Shown here: piece by piece, positions 9,653 to 19,397 of the stretch
How the letters are laid out: every line of letters begins with the position of its first letter
Position numbering within the stretch: position 1 is the first letter of the stretch
From: Mycolicibacterium sp. TUM20985
GTDB taxonomy: Bacteria; Actinomycetota; Actinomycetes; Mycobacteriales; Mycobacteriaceae
NCBI RefSeq assembly: GCF_030295745.1
Contig: NZ_AP027291.1
Coordinates: 2,418,001 to 2,482,000, forward strand
DNA: 64,000 bases
Reading direction: 5' to 3'
Position numbers and translations under genes: made by a program
The notes under the pieces: generated by a model
What the model was told of the DNA's origin: nothing
The model's database searches: none
The model's input: only the letters and a program-made list of their open reading frames with translations

Positions 9653-10330
9653 ATGAGAAAACTCCTTCGCACCCTGATCGTCGGTGTCATCGCGCTCATC
9701 GCCCTTGGCGCCCTGTCCGCCTGCTCGAGCGAGAAATCGCCCACTGTCGCCGCCACGTCCGCGGCGTTCCCCCCATCCGCCAGATACATGGCCGACATGG
9801 AGGCCGACGGCAAGAAGATGACCATCGGCATCTCCGTCGACGGTGATGAGATCGCCGCCTACGCCTGCAACGGCATCGACGACGAAGCGTGGTTCTTCGG
9901 CAACCAAGCCGACGGAGCGATCGACATCACGTCGAAGTTCAAGGACACGCTCTCGGCGAAGCTCACCGGCTCCGACCTGTCCGGTGACCTGACGATGAAC
10001 GGCACCAAGTACGCGTTCACCGCCAACGCCGTCGACGCCCCCGCGGGCATGTACACCGCCGACCTCGACGGAGTGCGGGCCTCCTGGATCGTGCGTCCCG
10101 ACGGATCGGTGACGGGCGTTCAGCTCAACGGCGGGGTGAGCGGCCGCGACTTCGAGCAGGCAGAGCTGCAGCAGCTCAACGCTGCACAGTTCCAGGCTCA
10201 GGTGCGCAACAAGCGAATCCTGCAGCAAGCCGATCAGTCGGTGACCCTGCAGAACGGTTCGCTGCTCTCGAAGATCAACGGCCGCAACGTCACTGGCAAG
10301 CTGGTGACGGGCACGACCCGCTTCGCCTAG
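9653..10330 (+). CDS. Secreted lipoprotein, paralogue of the gene at 61.6 kb
   Basis: A 225-residue predicted lipoprotein: a basic N-terminus MRKLLRT, a hydrophobic helix and the lipobox LSAC at about residues 21-24, so it is exported and acylated. The mature part has the blocks YMADMEADGKKMTI, ISVDGDEIAAYACNG, AWFFGNQ, APAGMYTADLDGVRASWIV, which recur in the same order in the protein encoded at 61619-62329. The C-terminal part (about residues 160-225) is a hydrophilic NGxLLSKINGRNVTG region. The function is unknown. An in-frame ATG lies 12 bp upstream (9641). A strong hairpin terminator follows at 10341-10378. Confidence 0.8.
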   Translation: MRKLLRTLIVGVIALIALGALSACSSEKSPTVAATSAAFPPSARYMADMEADGKKMTIGISVDGDEIAAYACNGIDDEAWFFGNQADGAIDITSKFKDTLSAKLTGSDLSGDLTMNGTKYAFTANAVDAPAGMYTADLDGVRASWIVRPDGSVTGVQLNGGVSGRDFEQAELQQLNAAQFQAQVRNKRILQQADQSVTLQNGSLLSKINGRNVTGKLVTGTTRFA

Positions 10331-10340
10331 GTCGCGCTGG

Positions 10341-10378
10341 CAAGGGCCCCGCCGGGCGAGCGTCCGGTGGGGCCCTTG
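10341..10378 (+). terminator. Intrinsic hairpin terminator after the lipoprotein gene
   Basis: An inverted repeat with a perfect 10-bp outer stem CAAGGGCCCC / GGGGCCCTTG, one mismatch, and a 4-bp inner stem CCGG/CCGG around an 8-nt loop. It begins 11 bp after the stop codon. There is no long T-run, which is common for mycobacterial terminators. Confidence 0.8.
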
Positions 10379-10410
10379 TCTTAGGCTTGTGTCGGACCCC
10401 GGTGGCATAC

Positions 10411-10426
10411 TCGAACACATGTTCGA
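10411..10426 (+). promoter_or_regulatory. LexA SOS box overlapping the start of the 13E12-type gene
   Basis: The sequence TCGAACACATGTTCGA is a perfect match to the mycobacterial LexA operator (TCGAAC-N4-GTTCGA). The ATG of the following gene (10419-10421) lies inside the spacer, so LexA bound here would block both transcription and start access. Several 13E12-family genes of M. tuberculosis are known to be DNA-damage-inducible through such sites. Confidence 0.88.
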
Positions 10427-11871
10427 TTCGAATGGTGTTCCGGTGGCGTTGGTGCAGCAGATCTGCTCGGCGGCGCGGGCCGAGGCGTGCGCGGCCGGGG
10501 CCCGGTTGTGGGCGACCGGGGAGCTGTTCGGGCTGCGGATGCGCCTGTCGGATGAGACCGCGGACTGGGCGGTCGACGCCGAGGACGCGGTGTGTGCCGA
10601 GTTGTCGGCGGCGTTGTCGATCAGCGCCGGCCTAGCCGCATCGCATCTGCGCTACGCCCGGGCGATGCGCGAGCAGCTTCCCCGGCTGGGTCAGGCGTTG
10701 ATCGCCGGGGACATCGACGAGGCGACGTTTCGGGCGTGTGTGTTCCGGACCGGGTTGATCCTCGATGCGGAGGTGTTGGCGCGGGTGGACCAACGCCTAG
10801 CACTTGCGGCGCCGCGGTGGGGATCGACCAAACCGCAGCCAGCTGGCCGCCCGGATCGACAAGGTCGTCGCCGAGGTGGACCTCGATGCGGTCCGCCGCC
10901 GCAAGGACCGGGTGGCCGGGCGGGAGGTGTTCGTCGGGGATGTGGACAACGGGTTGGCCGAGATTCACGCCACGGTGTACGCCTCCACCGGTCACGCGGT
11001 GGCCGACACGCTCACCGCGCTGGCCGCCACGGTGTGTGAGGACGATCCGCGCACGGTGGCCCAGCGCCGCGCCGATGCGTTCGACGCCTTGGCCGCCCGC
11101 GCGGAGCGGTTGGGGTGCCGGTGCGGCAACCCGGACTGCCCGGCCGGCGGGAAGACCGCTAGCGCGGTGGTGATCCACGTGATCGCCGAGGCCGCGACCG
11201 TCAACGCGACCGGGAGTACCCCGGCGGCGATGCTTGGCTACGAGGGGTTGATCCCCGCCGAGCTGGTCGCGGAGTTGGCGACGTCGGCCCGGCTGCGGCC
11301 GCTCATCCACCCCGGGGACGCGGCCCCGGAGGCGGGGTACGTACCGTCGGCAGCGTTGGCGGCGTTCGTCCGCAATCGGGATGTGACGTGCCGTTTCCCG
11401 GGGTGTGACGTGCCGGCGAACCGCTGCGACATCGACCACAGCGTGCCGTATGCCCAGGGCGGGGCGACGCAGGCGGCGAACCTGTCGTGCAAGTGCCGGC
11501 TCCATCATTTGCTGAAGACGTTCTGGGGGTGGCGTGACGAACAGCTCGCCGATGGCACGTTGATCTGGACGGCCCCGTCGGGCACGAGGTATGTCACCCA
11601 CCCCGGCAGCGCGTGGCTGTTTCCCAACCTGTGTGCACCCACCGAATTAGTCACCGCCGCAGTCCCCGCGACCGCGCCGTGTGGTGATCGGTCGGTGATG
11701 ATGCCGCGGCGGCGTCGCACCCGCGCCCAGGAACGCGCTGCGGCGATCAAAGTCGAACGCGCCCACAACCACCGCAAGCGCACCGAACCGCCCGCATCGG
11801 CATACATCCCCGACGAAGACCTCGAGTACGACGACGCCTTCACCAAAGAGCCTGAGCCACCACCCTTCTGA
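10419..11871 (+). pseudogene. 13E12-family DUF222/HNH endonuclease, frameshifted
   Basis: A 13E12-repeat protein: an N-terminal DUF222 helical domain followed by an HNH nuclease-like domain. The 5' part (from ATG 10419) reads normally to ALAAPRWGST; the frame then changes and family sequence resumes as NRSQLAARIDKVVAEVDLDA. Removing one A from the AAA at 10830-10832 restores a continuous frame of about 483 residues, so the defect is a single-base insertion or a sequencing error. The HNH region is intact: RNRDVTCRFPGC, CDIDHSVPYAQGG, ANLSCKCRLHHLLKTFWGW. Uncorrected, the first frame continues to 11039 out of register. The gene is under a perfect SOS box. Such genes are multicopy and recombine, which could also explain the lesion. 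Confidence 0.85.
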
Positions 11872-11882
11872 CGGCGGCGGCG

Positions 11883-12569
11883 TCAGCAGCTGAACCGCAA
11901 GCCGATGTCGGCAGGCGGGGTCACCCTCTTCAGGCAGCCGAATCCCTCGACGCCCGCAGCGCTGAGCTTGACGGCAGTCTGATGCGCGTAATCGACGCAG
12001 AACAGACCCACCGCGTCGGCGCGACAGCGGTACTCGCCGAACGCCAACGAGTGCCCAGCGGGAAGCTCCGCGCCGGTGCCGTCGCCGAACGGGCCCGGAT
12101 CGCCATGCGGCGAACCGACGTCGACGCCCGCCGCGGCGAAATCCACCCAGTTGGCCTTCCACGCCGTCTCGATCCCGGGCGGACGCGGTGGCGGATCGGC
12201 CAACTTGACCAGGCACGCCAGCGCGCCATCCACATAGCGGTTGGTCACGCAGTTCGACTCCGTCCCGGCGGTCACGAACGCGACGCCGTCTCCGAGTTCG
12301 GTCGTCTCCCCGCCGCGGGTCATCGACCGATAGCCGCTGGCGTCGGCGGGCTCACCCGCCTCGATCCACCGAATCACGTCGGTGACGTCGGTCCCCGCGG
12401 CAGGAGCAACGGTCGGTGCAAGCGACGGCGTGGCGGACGGCTTGATGGACGTCGGCGTGGACGTCGCCGTCGACGATGGGAACGGTGAGGTTCGGTCCGC
12501 CGCATCGTCGGTACCTGTAGAACAGCCCGCTACCAGCGCACATGCGGTAACGAGTCCGGCGATTCGCAT
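11883..12569 (-). CDS. Putative lipoprotein, cysteine-rich
   Basis: A 228-residue predicted lipoprotein starting MRIAGLVTACALVAGCSTG, with the lipobox VAGC at about residues 13-16. A Ser/Thr/Pro-rich linker (about residues 25-60) leads to a folded domain with several cysteines, ending with a cysteine as the final residue; this pattern suggests disulfides in the cell envelope. I do not recognise the domain. The ATG at 12569 is preferred to GTG 12578 because it gives the usual short basic n-region. The gene is convergent with the 13E12-type gene (12-bp gap) and divergent from the carboxylesterase gene with a 77-bp promoter region between. Confidence 0.68.
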   Translation of the reverse strand: MRIAGLVTACALVAGCSTGTDDAADRTSPFPSSTATSTPTSIKPSATPSLAPTVAPAAGTDVTDVIRWIEAGEPADASGYRSMTRGGETTELGDGVAFVTAGTESNCVTNRYVDGALACLVKLADPPPRPPGIETAWKANWVDFAAAGVDVGSPHGDPGPFGDGTGAELPAGHSLAFGEYRCRADAVGLFCVDYAHQTAVKLSAAGVEGFGCLKRVTPPADIGLRFSC

Positions 12570-12646
12570 GCCGCCCACGTTAGCGGGCGCCCTTCCATCG
12601 GCACGTCAGGCACGTCGGGTCGGCAGTACTTCGCTAACGTCGGCCT

Positions 12647-14155
12647 ATGCACGATCGAACCATTCGCGTGACCATCGACAGCGGAGTCATCGAGGGGTTC
12701 ACCGCCGACGGCGTCCACCGGTGGCGATCGATCCCCTTCGCCCGTCCGCCCGTGGGCCGACTGCGCCTCCGCGCCCCACAACCGGTGGAGCCGTGGCCCG
12801 GCGTCCGGTACTGCCACGGCTTCTCCTACTGCGCTCCGCAGCAGAAGAGATACACGCTGCTCGGCGTCGGCAGGTATCAGCCGATGAGCGAGGACTGTCT
12901 GACGGTCAACGTCGTGGCGCCCGAGAAGCCGTCCGACGAGCCAATGCCGGTGATGTTCTTCATCCACGGCGGCGGTTACATCCTCGGCAGTTCGGCGACA
13001 CCGATCTACGACGGTGCCGCCATGGCGCGGCGCGGTTGCGTCTACGTGTCGGTCAACTACCGGCTCGGCGCCCTTGGCTGCATGGACCTCTCCGCGCTGG
13101 CGACGCCCGAACACCCCATCGACGACAACCTCTTCCTGCGCGACCTGGTCCTGGCACTGCAGTGGGTGCGCGACAACATCGCAGTGTTCGGGGGCGACCC
13201 CGAGAACGTGACGATCTTCGGTGAGAGCGCCGGTGCCCACGCGGTCGCGACGCTGCTGGCGGTGCCGGACGCGGAAGGGCTCTTCGCGCAAGCCATCTCC
13301 GAGAGTCCGGCGAGCGGCATGTCGGGTCCACCGGACGTCGCCGCGGCCTTCGCCTCCGACTTCGTCGAGGTCCTCGGGGTCGACCAGAAGGATGCCGCAG
13401 CCGCGGTGATGGCGGCCCGGCCGTCCGTACTAGTCCACGCGCTCGACGCGGTGATGAGGCGGGGGATGAAGGAGATGCGCGGCGCCTTCGTCGTAGGCCC
13501 GACGCATGACACCGAGTTCCTGCCGCGGGACCCGCTGCAAGCCATGCGGGACGGCACCGCCCACCGGATCCCGCTCATCGTCGGCACCAATGCCGACGAG
13601 GGCAAGCTGTTCACGCGCTTCCTGCAGTTGTTGCCGATGAGCGAGCCCACGATCGCGCTGCTCCTCGCCGACCTGGACGTCGCGTCGCGGGACAAGATCA
13701 CCGGCGCGTACCCCGGCTACCCGAGTCCTAGTGCCTGCATCCGGCTCGGTGGCGACTTCGCCTTCGGCACCGCGGCCTGGCAGATCGCCAGCGCGCACGG
13801 CAGGCATGCGCCCACCTACGTCTACCGTTACGACTACGCGCCGCGCACGTTCCACTGGTCCGGGTTGGGCGCCACCCACGCCACCGAGTTGTTGGCCGTC
13901 TTCGACATCTACCGGACCCGGTTCGGCGCGCTGATGACCGCGGCCGCCGACCGCCGTTCGGCCCGCCGGGTCAGCAACGACGTCCAGGCCAGGTGGCGGG
14001 CGTTCAGCCAGGGCGGAGTCCCCGGCGACGGGTGGCCGGAGTACACCCCCGACGAACGCGCGGTCATGGTCTTCGACCGGCGCTCACACCTCGAGTACGA
14101 CCCCCACTCCGACCGGCGCCAGGCGTGGGAGGGCTTCACGCTGGCTGCGAACTAA
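12647..14155 (+). CDS. Type B carboxylesterase
   Basis: A 502-residue alpha/beta hydrolase of the carboxylesterase type B family, which cleaves carboxylic esters. Visible family signatures are FARPPVGRLRLRAPQP, the EDCLTVNV block, the oxyanion-hole motif HGGGYILGS, and the nucleophile elbow FGESAGAHAV containing the catalytic serine. The acidic residue lies in GTNADEGKLF and the catalytic histidine probably in ATHATELLAVF. No signal peptide is present, so it is cytoplasmic. The gene starts a co-directional run with the amine oxidase 44 bp downstream, so it could be the first gene of that transcription unit. The substrate is not evident. Confidence 0.9.
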   Translation: MHDRTIRVTIDSGVIEGFTADGVHRWRSIPFARPPVGRLRLRAPQPVEPWPGVRYCHGFSYCAPQQKRYTLLGVGRYQPMSEDCLTVNVVAPEKPSDEPMPVMFFIHGGGYILGSSATPIYDGAAMARRGCVYVSVNYRLGALGCMDLSALATPEHPIDDNLFLRDLVLALQWVRDNIAVFGGDPENVTIFGESAGAHAVATLLAVPDAEGLFAQAISESPASGMSGPPDVAAAFASDFVEVLGVDQKDAAAAVMAARPSVLVHALDAVMRRGMKEMRGAFVVGPTHDTEFLPRDPLQAMRDGTAHRIPLIVGTNADEGKLFTRFLQLLPMSEPTIALLLADLDVASRDKITGAYPGYPSPSACIRLGGDFAFGTAAWQIASAHGRHAPTYVYRYDYAPRTFHWSGLGATHATELLAVFDIYRTRFGALMTAAADRRSARRVSNDVQARWRAFSQGGVPGDGWPEYTPDERAVMVFDRRSHLEYDPHSDRRQAWEGFTLAAN

Positions 14156-14199
14156 GGCCGGCTGCGGTTTCTCCTGATCCCGCTGCGGGTCCGCCGTCG

Positions 14200-16179
14200 A
14201 TGTGGTCGAGTGTTGTGGTGACGCATCCACTGGATCCGCTGTCGGCGGACGAATTCGGCGCTGCCGCTGCACTGTTGCGCAGCGAGCACGGCGTGACGGC
14301 GGCGCCGTCGGCAACCTCTGAACGGGGGTGGCGGTTCGCCTCGATGGAATTGTTGGAGCCCAGCAAGGGCGAGTTGCAGGCGTTCGAGCAGCAGGGCACA
14401 GTGCCGCCACGCCGCGCGACCGTCATCTGTTTGGACAGGTCGGCGAATGCCACCTACAAGGGCGTCGTCTCGCTCAGTGACTCCTCGGTCGAGACGTTCG
14501 ACCACGTCCCCGGTGTGCAGGCCAACTTCACCGTCGACGAGTTCTTCGAATGCGACCAGCTGTTGCGGCGGCATCCCGATGTCATCGCCGCGCTCACCGC
14601 ACGCGGCATCACCGACCTCGACGACGTCTTCATGGACACCTGGACGTTCGGCGCCGCCGTCGCGCCGCCCGAATACCGCGACCGCCGGCTGGGCTGGTCG
14701 GACACCTGGCGCAAGGGTGCACCCGGCGCCAATCCCTACGCCCATCTGGTCAGCGGTCTGCACTGCGTCGTCGATCTGAACACGATGGAGGTGCTTCGGG
14801 TGGAGGACGCCGGCCCGTTCGCCGGCGGGGCAGTCGAAACCCCTACCGTGATGGGCGAATACGCACCGAGGCACATACCCGACCACATCCGCACCGCGTC
14901 GACCCGGGAGCCGCTGAAGCCGCTGCACGTCACTCAGCCCGACGGGCCGTCGTTCACCCTCGACGGCAACCTCCTGCGGTGGCAGAACTGGTCGCTGCGC
15001 GTCGGCTTCAACCATCGCGAGGGCATGACCCTTCACACGGTCCGGTACCGCGACGGCGATCGCGAACGATCCATCGCCCATCGCATGTCGTTCGCCGAGA
15101 TGATCGTGCCGTACCGCGACTCCTCGCCAGATCACTACCGCCGCACCGCGTTCGACATCGGTGAATGGGGCCTCGGCTTCATGACGACCTCGCTCGAACT
15201 CGGTTGCGACTGCCTCGGCGAGATCCGCTATCTCGACGCCGTGATGCACGACAGCAAGGGCTCGCCGTACACCATCACCAACGCCATCTGCATCCACGAG
15301 GAGGACGGCGCCGTGCTGTGGAAGCACGTCGACCACGACACGGGCGCCGAGGTGCGCCGGATGCGCCGTCTGGTCATCTCGTTCCACGTCACGGTCGCCA
15401 ACTACGAATACCTCGTCTACTGGCGGCTCTACCAGGACGGCAACATCGAGTGCGAGGTGCGGGCCACCGGCATCATGGTCACGACGCCGCTCGCACCCGG
15501 CGCGCCCAACCCGAACGGGACCCTCGTCGACGAGCGCACCTATGCGCCCTACCACCAGCACTTCCTGGTGGCGCGGCTCGACATGGACGTCGACGGTGAG
15601 GACAACACCGTGTTCATGTCGGAGTCCTACGCCGAGCCGATGGGCCCCGACAACCCGTACGGTCTGTCCCTCGTCACGCGAAACGTGCCACTGCGTACCG
15701 AGAGCGAGGGCAAGCAGGACTTCGACTTCGCCACGCAGCGGACGTGGAAGGTGGTCAACACCAACGTGACCAACGGCCTGGGCACCCATCCGGCGTACAA
15801 GCTGGTGCCGGGCGGTGCGATACCCCCAATGTTCGATCCCGAGTCGCCGGTGTTGAAGCGCGCCAACGTCATCGGTCACACGTTGTGGGTGACACCAAGT
15901 TCGGCCGAAGAGCGTTGGCCTGCAGGAGAATTCGTCAACCAGTCGGCCGAGGATACCGGCCTTGGCCAGTGGACCAGGGCCGACCGCTCCATCGCCGACA
16001 CCGACGTCGTGCTCTGGTACGTGTTCGGGCTGCACCACATCACCCGGCCCGAGGACTGGCCGGTGATGCCGGTGGACATCGTGTCGTTCTGGCTCAAGCC
16101 GTTCGGCTTCTTCGACCGCAACCCGTCATTGGATGTACCGGCCACGAACTCCGACACCTGCCACGCCCACGATGACTGA
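14200..16179 (+). CDS. Copper-containing primary amine oxidase
   Basis: A 659-residue copper/topaquinone amine oxidase, which converts R-CH2-NH2 and O2 to the aldehyde, NH3 and H2O2. The topaquinone tyrosine is Tyr402 in the canonical NYEY motif (ANYEYLVYW); the catalytic base is Asp319 in FDIGEWGLG; the copper ligands are His452 and His454 (YHQHFLV) and His612 or 613 (GLHHITRP). These positions match Arthrobacter globiformis amine oxidase closely. No signal peptide is present. ATG 14200 is chosen because upstream sequence in the same frame lies inside the carboxylesterase gene. The 3' end overlaps the next gene by 8 bp, so the two are co-translated. Candidate substrates are tyramine, phenethylamine or putrescine-like amines. 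Confidence 0.95.
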   Translation: MWSSVVVTHPLDPLSADEFGAAAALLRSEHGVTAAPSATSERGWRFASMELLEPSKGELQAFEQQGTVPPRRATVICLDRSANATYKGVVSLSDSSVETFDHVPGVQANFTVDEFFECDQLLRRHPDVIAALTARGITDLDDVFMDTWTFGAAVAPPEYRDRRLGWSDTWRKGAPGANPYAHLVSGLHCVVDLNTMEVLRVEDAGPFAGGAVETPTVMGEYAPRHIPDHIRTASTREPLKPLHVTQPDGPSFTLDGNLLRWQNWSLRVGFNHREGMTLHTVRYRDGDRERSIAHRMSFAEMIVPYRDSSPDHYRRTAFDIGEWGLGFMTTSLELGCDCLGEIRYLDAVMHDSKGSPYTITNAICIHEEDGAVLWKHVDHDTGAEVRRMRRLVISFHVTVANYEYLVYWRLYQDGNIECEVRATGIMVTTPLAPGAPNPNGTLVDERTYAPYHQHFLVARLDMDVDGEDNTVFMSESYAEPMGPDNPYGLSLVTRNVPLRTESEGKQDFDFATQRTWKVVNTNVTNGLGTHPAYKLVPGGAIPPMFDPESPVLKRANVIGHTLWVTPSSAEERWPAGEFVNQSAEDTGLGQWTRADRSIADTDVVLWYVFGLHHITRPEDWPVMPVDIVSFWLKPFGFFDRNPSLDVPATNSDTCHAHDD

Positions 16180-18187
16180 ACCCGGCCGACTAACCTCGGA
16201 CCACGTGGATGCCGCCCTGCTTGAACGACCATCCGAGCTCACCACCGAATGGCTGACCACCGCGGTCGGGGCGGGGGAGGTCACCGGCTTCACGTTCGAC
16301 CGGATCGGCACCGGTCAGATGAGTGAGTGCTACCGGGTCGCCCTCACCTACGCCGACGGGCAGCACGGTCCTCCGTCGGTGGTCCTGAAGGTGGCCGCGG
16401 CCGATCCCAGCAGTCGGCAGACCGGTTTGGCGATGGGCCTGTACGAGCGTGAGGTCCGGTTCTACACCGACGTCGCCCCCGGTTTGCAGGGCCCGGTCGC
16501 GCCGTGTCACCACGCCGCCTACGACCCGGCGACCGGCGTCTTCGACCTGGTGTTGGGTGACGCCGCTCCGGCCGTCGTCGGCAACGAGATCGACGGCGCG
16601 ACCCTCCAGCAGGCCACCCTCGCGCTGACCGAGCTGGGCCATGTGCACGGGCCGCTGCTGGGCAACGCCGCCCTTGCCGGCGCCGAGTGGCTCAACCGCG
16701 AGACCCCGTTGAGCCAGAGTCTGATGGCCGCGCTGTATGCGGGGTTCGTCGACCGTTACCGCGATGACGTCGCCCCCGAACACCGCGAGGTGTGCGAGCG
16801 GCTGGTCGCGACGTTCGACGCCCACCTCGCCGCCCAGGCCGAGTCGGGCCTGCCGCAGGGGCTCATCCACGGCGACTATCGGCTGGACAACATGCTCTTC
16901 GGCGAGGCTGGCGCGGATCGCCCGCTGACGGTCGTCGACTGGCAGACCGTCACCTGGGGTCCGGCGTTCACCGACGTCGCCTACTTCCTCGGATGCGCGC
17001 TGCCGACGGAGCAGCGCCGCGAGCACGGTGACGCGCTGTTGCGCGCGTATCACGACGCACTCGGACCGGATGCGGGCGTCACGTTGGACGACGTCCGCGA
17101 GGGGGTGCGACGCCAGAGCTTCTTCGGCGTGATGATGGCGATCGTCTCACCGATGCTGGTCGAACGCACCGACCGCGGTGACCAGATGTTCATGACGATG
17201 ATCGAGCGACACTGCGCGCACGTCCTGGACACCGACGCGCTCGCCGTCCTTCCCGCGCCATCGACGCCGGAACCCTTGCAGCCCAAAGCAGAAGACGAGG
17301 GTCCGCACGAGCCGACGGCCGAGGCGCTGTGGAGTGAGAGCTGGTACTTCGACTTCGCCGATCCCGGCCAGGACGTCGGCGGCTGGCTGCGGCTGGGCCT
17401 GATCCCCAACCAGGGCCACGCTTGGATCAACGCGCTGCTGTGCGGACCGGACATGCCGACCATCGCCGTCCTGGACTTCGAGGCGGCTCTGCCGGCGGAC
17501 CACACCCACGTCCGCGGGGACGGAGTCGACCTCGAGCTCGAGTCCACCGTTCCGTTGCAGACCTACCGGGTCGCACTGCGGGGCCGGGGTCAGGCCTATG
17601 ACGACCCTGCAGATCTGTTGCGGGGCAACCCCGGTCGTCCCGTCGACCTGGTCATGGATCTGGTGTGGACCACCGCCGGGGTTCCCTACCAGTACCGACT
17701 GTCCACCCGCTACGAGATCCCTTGCACCGTGTCGGGAACGGTGACCGCGGACGGCCGCACCATCGAGCTCGCCGACGTCGCGGGCCAGCGGGACCATTCG
17801 TGGGCGGCGCGGGACTGGTGGAGCATGGACTGGGTCTGGAGCGCACTGCATCTCGATGACGGCACCCACATCCACGGTCTCGACCTGAGGATCCCCGGCG
17901 CACCCCGGATGGCCGCCGGCTACGTCCAGCGCGCGGGTGACATCACGGAGTTGCAGACGGTCATCGCCCGGGAAGCGTTCGGCGAGAATGACTTACCGAC
18001 CGGGACGACGCTCGAGATGTCTCCGGGCGACACCACGGCGACCATCGAGGTGCGAGGGCACGCCCCGGTATTGCTGACGTCCAGCGACGGTCGGGTCAGC
18101 AGCTTCCCCCGGGCCTGGGCCACCGTGACCACGTCCGACGGCCGCAGCGGTGTCGGCTGGCTCGAGTGGAACCGCAACCAGAATTGA
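16172..18187 (+). CDS. Aminoglycoside-phosphotransferase-like kinase fused to a lipocalin-like (hydroxyneurosporene synthase-type) domain
   Basis: A 671-residue two-domain protein. The N-terminal half (about residues 25-350) is an APH/ecdysteroid-kinase-like small-molecule kinase with a glycine-rich start ([13 protein letters not shown]), the VVLKV lysine, the catalytic loop HGDYRLDN (His233-Asp235) and the metal-binding VVDWQT (Asp256). After an acidic linker at about residues 370-385 comes a C-terminal domain of about 285 residues, rich in beta-strands and tryptophans ([18 protein letters not shown]), resembling the DUF7064/7065 or AttH/carotenoid-hydratase-like lipocalin pair. The start ATG overlaps the amine oxidase stop and the final TGA overlaps the ATG of the next gene. 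I infer phosphorylation of a hydrophobic alcohol that the second domain binds; neither is proven. Confidence 0.8.
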   Translation: MTEPGRLTSDHVDAALLERPSELTTEWLTTAVGAGEVTGFTFDRIGTGQMSECYRVALTYADGQHGPPSVVLKVAAADPSSRQTGLAMGLYEREVRFYTDVAPGLQGPVAPCHHAAYDPATGVFDLVLGDAAPAVVGNEIDGATLQQATLALTELGHVHGPLLGNAALAGAEWLNRETPLSQSLMAALYAGFVDRYRDDVAPEHREVCERLVATFDAHLAAQAESGLPQGLIHGDYRLDNMLFGEAGADRPLTVVDWQTVTWGPAFTDVAYFLGCALPTEQRREHGDALLRAYHDALGPDAGVTLDDVREGVRRQSFFGVMMAIVSPMLVERTDRGDQMFMTMIERHCAHVLDTDALAVLPAPSTPEPLQPKAEDEGPHEPTAEALWSESWYFDFADPGQDVGGWLRLGLIPNQGHAWINALLCGPDMPTIAVLDFEAALPADHTHVRGDGVDLELESTVPLQTYRVALRGRGQAYDDPADLLRGNPGRPVDLVMDLVWTTAGVPYQYRLSTRYEIPCTVSGTVTADGRTIELADVAGQRDHSWAARDWWSMDWVWSALHLDDGTHIHGLDLRIPGAPRMAAGYVQRAGDITELQTVIAREAFGENDLPTGTTLEMSPGDTTATIEVRGHAPVLLTSSDGRVSSFPRAWATVTTSDGRSGVGWLEWNRNQN

Positions 18188-18513
18188 TGGTGCTCAAGTC
18201 GATCCTGCTCTTCGTGCTGGCGGCGTTGCTGGAGATCGGCGGCGCGTGGCTGGTCTGGCAGGGCATCCGGGAACACCGCGGCTGGGTGTGGATGGGCGCC
18301 GGGGTGCTCGCCCTGGGGGCCTACGGTTTCGTCGCCGCGTTCCAGCCCGACGCCAACTTCGGCCGGGTGCTGGCCGCGTACGGCGGGATCTTCATCGTCG
18401 GTTCGCTGTTGTGGGGCATGGTGGCCGACGGCTTCCGGCCGGATCGCTGGGACGTCACGGGCGCGGTCATCTGCCTGGTCGGAGTGGGCCTGATCATGTA
18501 CGCCCCGCGCTAG
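18187..18513 (+). CDS. YnfA/UPF0060 family small membrane protein
   Basis: A 108-residue protein with four transmembrane helices, of the YnfA (UPF0060) family, which is related to small multidrug resistance exporters. The pattern [20 protein letters not shown] near the N-terminus and [18 protein letters not shown] in the third helix are the family hallmarks; the glutamate in LLEIGG corresponds to the membrane-embedded acidic residue of SMR-type pumps. The ATG overlaps the stop of the preceding fusion gene (TGATG). It is the last gene of the amine oxidase unit and converges with an SCO6745-type gene with 4 bp overlap. Its role in that unit could be export of a product, which is inference. Confidence 0.88.
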   Translation: MVLKSILLFVLAALLEIGGAWLVWQGIREHRGWVWMGAGVLALGAYGFVAAFQPDANFGRVLAAYGGIFIVGSLLWGMVADGFRPDRWDVTGAVICLVGVGLIMYAPR

Positions 18514-19397
18514 CCGAGGTGCGCGCCGTCGTCGTCGAGGTCGTCCCGGCGGAGCCCCATGGGCGTCGCGCCGGGAATGTCGCCGCCACCGATCACCGCC
18601 CTGGTGATCGGGGTGAGCGTGCGGAACAGCAGGGTGAGTTCGGCGTCGTCGAGCGCGTCGAACGCAGGCAGCGCCAGCTCGTCCGTCGCGTCCTCGAGAT
18701 GCTTCTTGAGGTCGCGTCCTGAATTGGTCAGTGCGCCTTGCTCGTCGACGATCCCGCGCGCCTCGAGCCGTTCGACGCAGCCCTGCCATTCCTCGTCGTC
18801 GTAGCGACGGCTGGCCATGATGAAGTCGCGGGGCACCCGATCGGCCGAGGCGTGCAGGACGTTGGAGTCCCGCCCGCCGATGCCGTTGGCGACGAGGACC
18901 GCCACGTGTGCGTCACCGCGCTGCTCGCGCAGCAGCGTAGTGGCATGCCAGAGCCGCGCCACGGGGTCGTCCGGCCATGGCAGAGCGCGGTTCGCGGCGA
19001 ACAGCGGGCGGCCGTCCAACGGAGCGTGGACGGCGGCCTTGGCCAGCAGGTCGGCGGCGGTGCGCACCTGCTCGCCGTCGGTGACGCCACAGCGCTGAAG
19101 GGCGGCCACGGCCGACGTCTCACGCGCCTGCAGCGCGTCCGCCGGGCTGGCCAGGTCCCACGCCGCGGGCAGTGCGCGGGCCACGTGCGACGGCGCGAAG
19201 TTATAGAACACGGCGGTGACGACGTCGGCGGGGACCCGACCCAGCGGTGCGGACCTGGCCGCGAAGTAGCCCGTCCAGAAGCCGTGGAAACCCGCCTGCT
19301 CGAGCGCGTCGCGGGATTCGGGGGCGAAGTACGTCAGGGCGTGGACGGGTTCGAAGCGATCGAACAGTCGGCGGGCGGTCAGCGGCGTTCTGCTCAT
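18510..19397 (-). CDS. SCO6745 family protein
   Basis: A 295-residue protein of the actinobacterial SCO6745 family, whose biochemical role is not established. Recognisable blocks are [19 protein letters not shown] at the N-terminus, [29 protein letters not shown] and [18 protein letters not shown]; the C-terminal region (about residues 205-270) resembles a winged helix ([31 protein letters not shown]). It has no signal peptide. Its ATG overlaps the stop of the upstream GntR-type regulator by 4 bp, so it is translationally coupled to that regulator on the minus strand. Confidence 0.8.
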   Translation of the reverse strand: MSRTPLTARRLFDRFEPVHALTYFAPESRDALEQAGFHGFWTGYFAARSAPLGRVPADVVTAVFYNFAPSHVARALPAAWDLASPADALQARETSAVAALQRCGVTDGEQVRTAADLLAKAAVHAPLDGRPLFAANRALPWPDDPVARLWHATTLLREQRGDAHVAVLVANGIGGRDSNVLHASADRVPRDFIMASRRYDDEEWQGCVERLEARGIVDEQGALTNSGRDLKKHLEDATDELALPAFDALDDAELTLLFRTLTPITRAVIGGGDIPGATPMGLRRDDLDDDGAHLG

